Source: Wolfiporia cocos
Taxonomy: Eukaryota > Basidiomycota > Agaricomycetes > Polyporales > Phaeolaceae
Direction of reading: 5' to 3'
DNA length: 64,000 nucleotides
Assembly: GCA_029448655.1 (NCBI GenBank)
Contig: JACCLO010000005.1
Span: 2,232,001 to 2,296,000 of the forward strand
The notes below the pieces were generated by a model. It saw only the letters and a program-made list of their open reading frames with translations, was not told the origin of the DNA and did not search any database. Shown one piece after another: positions 52,079 to 61,688 of this stretch. A program made the translations under genes and the position numbers. Numbering within the stretch: position 1 is the first letter of the stretch; each line of letters opens with the position of its first letter.

Positions 52079-54239
52079 ATGTCCAACGGGCTCTCTCCTC
52101 CACTGACAAGAGCGTCTTCCACCAACACAGTGGCTGATGCTCCCGACTCGGACAAATCGCGGTTAGAAGTCGCCCAACTGAGTCTCCCCGAACAGCTGAA
52201 TGGTGGGGAGGGGGAATCCGCAATCCCAGAGGACAAGAAGGTGCACACGATTGCGCCTTTTCTGCATGTTCTGTCATTGACATTTGGCGATAACTAACAG
52301 GAGGAAGTTCTCGAGAACCAGGAGGACGACTGGGCCCATGATCCCGAAAACCCAAGGCACTGGTCGCTTGGCAAGAAGTGGACGATGACGGCTATCGTAC
52401 GTCTGATGTCTATGCAATGCAGTATTGCGTCTGAAGGCATGGATAGGTCTCCTTCTATACCTTCGTCCCTCCCCTTGCCAGTTCCATGATGGCACCCGCT
52501 CTACCGCAGATAGCGGAACATTACGATATTACGAACGAAACTGTAGTGGCCTTGACGTTGAGTATCTTCCTGCTCACGTTCGCGCTGGGTCCTCTGCTTT
52601 TCGGCCCGTTATCTGAGATGTATGGTCGCACATGGGTGTGTTGTCCCTTCCTCTATGCTTATTATCCTCCTGAGCTCTCCGCCTCGTAGGTGTACCATAT
52701 AGCCAACCTATTCAATCTTGCCTTCAGCATCGGCTGCGCCTTCTCCGCAACCACCAGTATTCTCATCGGCTTCCGATTTCTTGGTACGTCCATGAGCTAT
52801 TACCCTCCCATACGATGGACTCACCCATCGCAACGCACGCGCAGCTGGCTTCGTGGGTAGCGCACCAATCGCCTTGGGAGGCGGCACCGTCAGCGACCTC
52901 TTCTCCGAGCGTGACCGCGCCTCTGCAATGGCTGTCTTCTCGCTCGGCCCCCTCATCGGCCCGGTCGTCGGCCCCATCGCAGGCGGCTTTATTGCGCAGA
53001 CGATCGGCTTCAAGTACGTGTTCATCGTCATCGCCGCGCTCTGCGGCGTCGCCGCGCTCTTCGGCATCCCGTTCCTCCGCGAGACGTACCACCCCATCCT
53101 CCGCCTGCGACGTGCGAGGCGCGCCGCAGATCCCGAGAAGGCGGCGAAGATGCATCCCAACCTGGTCAGGGAGCACGGGAGCAAGCTGCATCGCATTTGG
53201 GTGGACATCAGCCGGCCGTTCATCTTGCTCACGAGAAGCTATATTTGTTTCCTGCTCAGCCTGTACATGGCTTTGTGAGTGCTCTTTTTGTTTCATGCGC
53301 CGCATGTCAATCTGATGTGTAATTAGGATATATGGTAAGTGTGGCCGCAGAACCAATATCGGAACACCAGATTGAACGAATCCATATAGGCATTTACTAC
53401 CTGATGTTCGCCACATTCCCAGGTATGCTCCGTGCTTCATGCCGTGATGCTAAGCCTTATCAAAATATTTGCAGATCTCTTTACAGAGGAGTATGGCTTC
53501 AACACCGGCGTTAGTGGTTTAGCATACATTGGACTCGGGCTGGGTTTCGTGTCCTCTACAATCATTGGTGCCAGTGTTGCGGACAAAGTCTACAAGTCTG
53601 TTAGTAACAGGGTTTGATCACAATCATTCCCTCAGTCACTCACGTCCGTCCAATAGCTAGCGGAGAAGAACAATGGCGTAGGCAAGCCCGAATACCGCAT
53701 TCCGGCTCTGATTTTGGGCTCGTTCTTCGTGCCGATAGGGCTCTTGTAAGTGCGTCGACTTTGACGCATGGATCGCTCCTGATTATATCAACTCCACAGC
53801 TGGTATGGCTGGTCAGCGCAGGCACGCATTCACTGGATCATGCCCATCATTGGCTCAGGCATTTTCGGTTTCGGCATGATGACCTCTTTGTGAGTGTTCT
53901 TGCCTGCTCTATAGCTACATTGGTTGACTGAGGACATCAGCCTGCCGATCCAGCTCTACCTGGTCGACACATTCACGTTTGCTGCTAGTGCACTAGCTGC
54001 TGCGGCGGTAGGTACCGCTGGGAACTTGGCATGTTTGTTGTCTCACGAGTCGATAGGTGTTCCGCTCGATGCTCGGCTTTGCGTTCCCGCTCTTCGGAGA
54101 ACAGATGTATGCCGCGCTAGGATATGGTGGAGGCAACTCCATGCTTGCGGGCATCGCCATCGTCATCGGCATTCCGTTCCCTATCTGGCTCTATTTTGCG
54201 GGCGAACGGATCCGTCAGAGGAGTTCATTAGCTCGGTAA
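52079..54239 (+). CDS. MFS multidrug/polyamine transporter (DHA1 type)
   Basis: Twelve-helix drug:H+ antiporter of the DHA1 family (Tpo1/Flu1-like), plasma membrane or vacuole. ATG 52079 (MSNGLSPPLTRASSTNTVAD). After a cytosolic N-terminus, WAHDPENPRHWSLGKKWTMT is the usual lead-in, then TFVPPLASSMMAPALPQIAE, FALGPLLFGPLSEMYGRTWV (motif A), GSAPIALGGGTVSDLFSERD, FSLGPLIGPVVGPIAGGFIA (motif C, G-P-x-x-G-P), a central loop with HPILRLRRARRA, and the second half ending YFAGERIRQRSSLAR, stop 54237-54239. About nine short introns, including 52638-52690 and 52783-52842; one exon between 53330 and 53395 is very small (IYG). No pathway genes sit next to it, so the substrate is open. Confidence 0.92.
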
Positions 54240-54724
54240 CATACAGGAATTTGTTTGAATGACAATGTTACGCCAGTCACGATTTGCTCAGCTTTGAGGT
54301 CACGATTAGTTTCTTCATTACTTACCTGCCCCGTAGGCTCCATTGCACCACACACACGTTACACTCACACAGCACAATTATATTAATATACATCGCCTAC
54401 CACTAGAGTATACCGTTCCACACTGAGTGCGGTAGCTGCCAGATGGGATCAAACACTGTCGTATTGCTGAACATACTATCAGGCGCTGAGGACCCAATAT
54501 TGAGTGGATGACGGGGAGTCTGAGCGAGTGATCACGAGCATGTTCATGGCCATGCGCCATCATTTGCAGAGAAAGGACAGCTTACGAGCAATCTGCCGCA
54601 ACTAAGCTATGATCGACAAGACGAAAGAGTCACCTTTTCGCGATCGTTGCACTCCCGCTGCCTCTTAACCTCCTGGCTCGCTGCATCAATTTAAACACAC
54701 GACCCGAAAAGGGCAAAAATAGGA
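54240..54724. other. Transition zone before the tRNA
   Basis: About 485 bases after the MFS stop. No gene seen. This is the last stretch with ordinary CpG content before the depleted repeats. Confidence 0.4.
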
Positions 54725-54806
54725 CGACGCCAGTGAGATTCGAACTCACGCCCTCAAAGAGGAACAGATTTCTAATCTGTCGCCGTAACCACTTGGCTAT
54801 AGCGCC
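54725..54806 (-). tRNA. tRNA-Ser (anticodon AGA)
   Basis: Read on the minus strand the 82 bases fold as a type II tRNA. Acceptor arm GGCGCTA pairs with TGGCGTC (with two G-T pairs). The D-arm/A box is TAGCCAAGTGG. The anticodon arm is ACAGA, loop TTAGAAA, TCTGT, giving anticodon AGA. A long variable arm (TCCTC loop GAGGG) is typical of Ser. The T arm and B box contain GTTCGAATC. No intron. Discriminator base G fits tRNA-Ser. Confidence 0.93.
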
Positions 54807-57800
54807 TTGAATTAGCTGGATACAGCTATATATTTCTATTTCCTTGACTGATTTCCCTGCCAAAAAAACAGACACTCGATAGCACTGGCCAGCGATGGCG
54901 ATGCGAGCTACTGAGTGCGGGCACATGTGACTCCTTGTGACCATATTGTGACTGGCCATGCAGACTTAGCCACCTGTTCTCCTAGGTCAACCCAGCATGT
55001 ATCATGTAAGCCTGAGATGTTGGAAGTGCACACATTGGATGTGGTGCACAGGTGTGATCTTGTTGCCACAGCATGGGAGCAGTAGTACCCCTGGTAGATA
55101 GGGGCAGAGGGGATGGATCTGGGTATGGTAGTGCTGAAATATGGTATGATGGTCCATTAGCATAAAGTCATAGCAGTTGATGTATATACCACTACACATT
55201 TCCTATCAGAACTCACCACACCATAGCAGGGTCCTTGGTAGGCAGTAGGGTGTGGCTGTTGTCTGGCATGACTTGAATTTCTACATGAGAAAGTGCAGAG
55301 CTGTTGGCATAGGAACTGGGATACATGTGGTCTGTTGTCCTTCAAGGCTTCATCTGATCCCAGTGTTCATTCATGAGGTCATCCACCCAATCTTGGCCAG
55401 ATTGGATAGAGTCATGATATACTTTGGGATCTAGATGATGTTCTGCATAGTTTATAGCAGTACTGGCTATTATTATAGCCAGATGTGCAGCAAGAACACA
55501 TGTTTGTGCTTTCAGAGAGGGTTGCATCAGGCATTGAGCAGCTGGTAGCAATTGATGTGATGTAGGCACTGAGCAAGTGTGAGCAAGATGTGACAAGCAC
55601 CCAGCCAAGTACCTGGCCACTTGATATTTCTGAGCGCAACTGCTATTGCTGGCCAGTTTGTCACTTTGAGCATACCCAGGCATCAAAGACTTTCCTTGGA
55701 AACCTGATGGTCTGCCCTGGTATGTTTGTCCCCCACTATGCCAACACCTGCTGACATGTCATGTCTCAGAGCACATATGTAAATTCATGTTGACCTACAT
55801 TCATCGCTTGAGAGGAAGAGAGAGTGGTGAGCACATGTTGTACGGTATGCTCCTCACTCTTTGGTGGAATGTACTCAGTGTAGTAAGTATCTCACTTTTG
55901 TTCTTATTTCACTCACCATTTTGTCACTGTCAACAAACAGGTGCTAACAGTGACTGGGGTTGATGGACCACTCTCCAAGCAATGGTGAGAGGAAACCCTA
56001 CATGTAAGTGTTTTACCATCCATGTTGATGTGTGTCTAACACTATGCAGTTTTGTTTGATGATTTGAAGCCAATATGATGCAGGAACTTACTACATCTCT
56101 AGTCAACACACAAGTTGTTTCCCCCAAGTCCTGAGCCCAAGATGAAGGCATTGGAGAACCCTCAGACAAGCTAGTAGTCATGAAAGAGGTTGGTGGGCAA
56201 TGCAGATGACCATGCAGAGTAAAGGAGTAGTCCCTAGGGCAGAGTGCCCCAAGGATTGTGTTGGAGGTGTAAGACCTCTAATGTTGATGTTATATACATG
56301 CAGTGCACTATGTACCAAGTGTCTACCCTGAATGACAAGGTCCGAGTGCATGTATGTAAGCATGTATGTAATATGTATGTGTAAGCCAGGCCAGGGCATA
56401 CTGCAATAATTATCTAATCTAATCTACTTGAAGGCACCTGGTGAATAGCAGAGTGGTGAGATGTACAAGGGAGGTCACATGATGTGGTGATGAGTATGCC
56501 AGTATGAATCCCATTGGTTGGTGATCCTAAATCTATGGCATGTCACCTAAATTTCTGTGACACAATACTGTTGGAGATACAATCCATACATTATCCCGTG
56601 CTACCCCTTGCTACTGCCATCTAGCTATTGCTTGGCATGTACCTGCCCAGCTCTGTTGCTTTCCATTCACACCTGAGCCATGTATGCACATCTTTCACAC
56701 TTATACCTGCCTTGTTACGGTACACACCCTCAGGTCTGCTACATTACAGACAATGATGTCACTCTGCTTCAACAGATACCATCTGCAAACACTCCACAGC
56801 AATGATACCAAGGTGCTGTTTGGGCCAATGGAAGCATTCATCATCATTAAGACCATGCTTGAAAACTCCATATGCATAACAAATGTAAGTGGCCACATTT
56901 TACGGTGTTGGTGACCACTTGACAGTGTGCATGCAGACTCTGCAGCAATGCTGTGCAGTGGGCTTTTACCTCATGTTTGGCCCCATCCTTATTTGCCATC
57001 CAAAACTACCAGGAGTGCTTTCTCAAGTTTGAGGTACATCATTGTCACAGTCATTATTATGGATTGAATATCCATTCAGCTGAAATAACTAAGATGAGTT
57101 ATTCAGCGAGTTGAATAGTGCACTACTTGTCAGACTCTGCAGAGTCAGAATGTTGATATACAAGTTGAGGCTTAATTGCTTAAGCTTTGAGAATGAGTAT
57201 AGGATCCTTGTAATTCAACAAGGTTGAGCTGAGGAACTCGACCGGTATTTACATTGGATTATATACTATGACTTATTGACTGGGGTCATAGTGTCTGTGG
57301 TACTGCTACCATTAAGTCCATAAGGCTAGTGTGCTAAGTAGATGAACACAAAGTGTTGCAATTGAGCGCAACAAGGGCTGAAACGTAGAACCCCTGTGGT
57401 TAGACACAGAATATCAACTAGAACCTGATATGATGGGGAACTGTGGGCATAGGGTTGTTGGACATGAAACAAGGGTCTCCAGTTGAGTGGGGATCCCTAG
57501 AATAAAGTGCACAGTGAGGCAGTTGAACACTAAGTCCCTCGGTACAGTGAAGCATCAAGGAAAAATATTGAGTGTACCTGTACAGGCTGTAACACAACCT
57601 CTCTCATCAGCTTATACTAATATTAGATACCATAAGTACTGGGGTTGGTGCAAGCATCACTATTGTGAAATCTCAAAACCAAACTTTTCAGTTGCCAAAC
57701 GTGTTGCACTGGAGGTACTCAATGCTTGTCCTGTCGAAGTTGTCCATCAGTTTATTGACTGTTCATGGTGCTTCATGAGTGCTTATTGCCTTGGGCTCAC

Positions 57801-59028
57801 AGGAAAGGCAGCTGCATGGGAAGTCTGAAAGTAAAGGCAGCATTGGTCTGTCTCACAGCAAGCAATGCTTGCAATACAGTCTGTATTGAACTAATATTAC
57901 AATGACTCATATTCTGCTAAACCTATGGGTGCCTAGCAAATTATTGGGTCATAAAAATTGGTGGTTCTTAGAAAGCATGGGAAAAAATCTGATTCCACAG
58001 GTTTTAGACATTTTTGAGCTGTCCAAGTTCATATCCATGCTCAGAATTCCTCTAGAAATGATCATTGGTGCCCCAGCAATTTGGTGGGGTTTGCTTGTCT
58101 GCAACTGTAGTACCTTAGGTAGCATTGTATTCCATGTATATAGTCTACATCATCTGAGCCTTACAGCTCAGTGTCACAGGCAAAAGCTTTCAGTAACGAC
58201 AACGAGCCTGATCTGGTGCCAAGAGTTTCCAAGCCTAGTCAGGCCCAGATCATACACTGGAAGGAACCAGGCAATGCCTAGATCATGACGCACAGGCCAG
58301 TTGCCACATGGCCACGATGACCGCTACACAATTCATATCCTACTACACTTCTATGTTTCAGAGTCTGGCTTAGACCCCTACATTAGTCACATCCCAGACT
58401 CCTTAGTTACCAAATATGGCCATTATAGTACAAACATGTACAAACAACCTAGCAGTATAATAGCAGGCCCCGTTCAGCTGGTAACCCCAGTCTGAACTTG
58501 GCGTTCATCCACTTCGCTCCCCTCAGTTCGCTCTAAGGTTTTAGTGGCCTTGTCACTCAGACTTCTCAATCTCAATGTTGGGGCTTGCCCCCAGGTTTAC
58601 ACTGTCTCACCCTTTGTGTGATGTCACCTCTGCCTACTTCTGTGTCAATTGCCACAGTGCCAGACTGTATAGTTACAAGCCACAAGTCACAAGACTTTGT
58701 CAAAAGTCATTGGCTACAGTCTAGGCCTGAAGGATTAAGGTCATGAAGGAAGCACATGACCCCAATGACATCATTAAATCTAGGCCAAACCCCAGGCATG
58801 GGCTGGCCTTAGTAATTACAAGTAATCATCACATGAATAGTAGAGATATATATCCCATTGGCTGATTTACAATATGACACCATTACTGGTTGTCCAATCA
58901 GAATTGTACCAATAAGTACAAGGGGTCTCACTTAGGGTCTCTAGGGGCCTATACAACATGTATATAAGACACTACTACCTGGGTGCTTACCCCCAGATCT
59001 AACAACTTTGTTTGTAACTTGTCTACTA
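54807..59028. repeat. CpG-depleted decayed repeat region
   Basis: Old repetitive or transposon-derived DNA. Counting by eye, there is no CpG dinucleotide at all between 54920 and 55634 (715 bases), only about five from 54961 to 56640, and few up to 59028, whereas neighbouring genes are CpG-rich. TG and CA dinucleotides dominate, as expected from deamination of methylated CpG. Reading frames are short and broken; one relic (57487-57894) is listed separately. I could not assign the rest to a named transposon class. Confidence 0.75.
57487..57894 (+). pseudogene. Relic of a transposon-associated ORF
   Basis: An open stretch of about 113 codons (MGIPRIKCTVRQLNTKSLGT to GLTGKAAAWEV) is followed, after a stop and a frame change, by HWSVSQQAMLAIQSVLN ending at 57894. 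The pattern VLNACPVEVVHQFIDCSWCF, MSAYCLGLTGKAAAW resembles a conserved ORF that I recall from repeats of agaricomycete genomes, where several of the Cys, His and Gln positions are Arg. Such Arg (CGN) to Cys/His/Gln (TGN, CAN) changes are what CpG decay produces. Family name uncertain. Confidence 0.5.
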
Positions 59029-59053
59029 CAGTTGAAGACCTCATAATGCATAA
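59029..59053 (+). repeat. 5' terminal inverted repeat of the pogo element
   Basis: 25 bases identical to the reverse complement of 61664-61688. The last 15 bases (CCTCATAATGCATAA) are repeated directly at 59054-59068, and 13 of them again at 59071-59083. Confidence 0.95.
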
Positions 59054-59274
59054 CCTCATAATGCATAATACCTCATAATGCATGGCCTGACCCGGTCACC
59101 GACCTCGTTTGCGGGGATTTATGCATGAAATCTCATATCGCATAATGCATAAGCAATCAGGCAATTATGCATTAGTAGATCTTCCATATATAGTAATAAA
59201 TATCTTATTTATGAGTATTACGGTGCTAAACTAAAGCAAATAATCCAATCTCGGCTTGTGCGATTCCCATCACA

Positions 59275-61537
59275 ATGCCCGCAGAAGAACGGAAGCGCAA
59301 ACCGCGCAAGCCTCAGAAGCCCTATGTTCGCCCACTTGTCAATCGCACATCCAAGGATGGAAAGACATCAGCTGTTAAACCTCCAAAGCATGAACGAAGC
59401 AACCTGACCCTTCAGGACTGGCTCACCGTTGTTGCATATCATGACCAGCATCAGCCGATGACACAGGATGAGGTAGTCAAGTACTTTGCAAACAGGAAGG
59501 AAGGAGCCTTGATTTTCAATCAGGCAAGTCTGTCTCGCCATTTGTCGAAGAAGGGCAGGATCGAGGATGAGGCACGCCTTGGTGCAACACCAACCGCTCT
59601 GTCTTCAAAGAGACACCGCATTGTCACCCGACCTGATGTTGAGCGTGCTATCGTGCTGTGGGTTAGGCACATGGAGGCAAAGGGAGAGCTTGTAAATGGG
59701 AGTATGCTTGTTGCAAAGCGTCAGCTCTTTGAAGAGCGGTTGAAAGTCCCACAGAATGAGCGGATGCAAAGCAATGGCTGGTTAAGGGGTTTTAAAAAGG
59801 CGTGAGTTTGTTTAATACACAGTGTATGGAGACATCTAACGTACCATAATAAACAGCCATGGACTGCGGGAAATATGACGCCATGGTGAAGCAGGTTCAG
59901 TGGACCTAGCGGCTGTTCAGAGGGAGCGAGAAAGAGTTTTGGTGATCTACCAATCGAAGCCACCAAAAGATAACCTCAATTTCGATGAAACGAGTCTGTA
60001 TGGAAAGTAAGTTAAGCTTCTATATGCCTTGTATTAGATGTAATTCATAGATTTCAATAGGACCCCTCCTGACCGAGGTCTAGCAACAGCGTACATGTCT
60101 GGCAAGAAAGCAAGCAAGGACCGACTAACCCTTGGCTTTATGTGCAATGCGGATGGCTCTGAAAAATTTCCGATCTTCTTCATTGGTAAGGCGAAACGTC
60201 CTCGGTGCTTCGGCAACAGGACACCACAAGAACATGGCTTTTACTATCGGAGCAACAAGACTGCATGGATGACGTCCTCATTGTTCGAGGAGTGAGTAGG
60301 CCATTGGCTGTGAGTTAATGGTGTACTCATGCATTGTCAGATATGTCAAATATTATGACCGCATATTCCGCAGTCAGAATCGCCACGTTAACCTGTGGCT
60401 CGACAATTTCAGTGGGCACGATATTGCGTACAGACCTACCAACATTGACATCCATTTCTTCGAGCCCAACATGACATCATTTGTACAGCCCTTGGATGCA
60501 GGAGTGATACGGTGCTTCAAAGCACACTACCGTCGTGCATTCTGTTATTGGGCTATCGAGCAGGATGAGGCTGGAGAGGATGACATCTACAAGATAGATC
60601 AGCTTGAAATCATGCTTCTCGCGCAGGCAGCTTGGAACGCTGTGACACCTAGCACAATCACAAATTGCTGGAAGCACGCATTCCAATTCCCTGAGCATAG
60701 GTTTGTGTCAACAGCATAGGATTCGATGTCAGACACTGATCGATCGACAGATCTGACAGATCCGCTACGCTAGTGGCTCGTTCTCCTGATCCCACTCGAG
60801 ATGCAAAGGCATGGGATATATTCCATGCCTTTGCTAGTGGAGAACTTGCTTCAATGCCACAAGTTGAAGAACGCCTGCGGACGCACCTTGGTGACGCTTA
60901 CCGCTATGAGGACTGGAAACCTGCCTTTGATGCTGTTTTCACTGCCGAGGATGATAGTGATGCTGCAGTGAATGCAATCAAGAGGCTTGCTAGCAACTCA
61001 CAGTCACTGTCAGGCTCATCGATGACCTTGTCCACTCAATCCCCCACATCTCCTCCGACACCCAATGCCCAACTGTCCCTCCCTCAGCTTATAGAGCTTG
61101 AGAATGACTTGGTGAGCTCAGTCAAAGAGCTACAGACACGGAAACGAGTGCGCGGTACACGGCCCACCTTAGAGGACCTCCTTAATCCAGTCGAAGAGAG
61201 AGCAGCTGGCGAGCCTTCATACGGCTTCCCAGGCGGCGATAGTGACATAATTGCAGCAGTAAACCAAGACCTAGCAGGACGGAAGATAGACGAGACTGAT
61301 ACTGACAGTGGGGGCAATGGCGGCAGTGAGGACGATGAGATAGAGGAGATAATCAGCGTGCGAGAGGGGATGGACATGTGCCGGAAGCTTGAGCGGCTCT
61401 GCCTGCAGGTTGCTGAAACAGACGGCGTCTTGGTGCTTACGCTGCAGCAGCAGTTGCGCAAATTTCGTGCTCATCTTCACAAGGCTGACCTCACATCAAT
61501 GAAACAAGTAACATTAGATAGATACTGGGGTACATAG
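59275..61537 (+). pseudogene. Pogo/CENP-B-type transposase with one nonsense codon
   Basis: Cut-and-paste transposase. Exon 1 (ATG 59275) holds a psq-like HTH (LTLQDWLTVVAYHDQHQPMT, FNQASLSRHLSKKGRIEDEA) and a CENP-B/Tc5 HTH (RAIVLWVRHMEAKGELVNGS, ERMQSNGWLRGFKKA). Exon 2 continues HGLREI, then TGA (59876-59878), then RHGEAGSVDLAAVQRERERV. The DDD catalytic core is intact: FDET (Asp codon at 59984), WLDNFSGHD (60402) and VQPLDAGVIRCFKAHYRR (60495), 30 residues between the last two. Introns about 59802-59857, 60008-60060, 60291-60341 and 60701-60752. The last exon encodes an acidic/Ser-rich tail with a coiled-coil end, stopping at 61537. Apart from the TGA, at a place where Arg (CGA) would fit, the roughly 700-codon frame is open. 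Confidence 0.85.
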
Positions 61538-61663
61538 ATGTTATTTCTACGGCACTCGCAATACGATGCGCGGGGTCACATTGGGTCACAGGATGTGACA
61601 TCTCGTGACAAATTCGATACTGCATAAGACCTCATAATGCATAAAGAAATCCGATCACCGACA

Positions 61664-61688
61664 TTATGCATTATGAGGTCTTCAACTG
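61664..61688 (-). repeat. 3' terminal inverted repeat of the pogo element
   Basis: Reverse complement of 59029-59053, followed by the TA duplication at 61689-61690. A further CCTCATAATGCATAA copy lies at 61630-61644 in the orientation of the 5' end. Confidence 0.95.

Larger units (their letters stand above)
59029..61688 (+). mobile_element. Pogo-type (Tc1/mariner superfamily) DNA transposon
   Basis: Complete element of 2,660 bases. The ends are perfect 25-bp inverted repeats starting CAGTTGAAGACCTCATAATG, flanked on both sides by TA (59027-59028 and 61689-61690), the target duplication of the superfamily. Repeats of CCTCATAATGCAT lie just inside the ends (59039, 59054, 59071 and 61630). It carries one spliced transposase gene. 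In contrast to the host repeat DNA it is CpG-rich, so the insertion is younger than its surroundings. Confidence 0.93.

Noticed and set aside
54810..59028. Neurospora-type RIP as the cause of decay
   Set aside because: Loss is specific to CpG while CpA remains abundant, which fits methyl-CpG deamination better than CpA-directed RIP.
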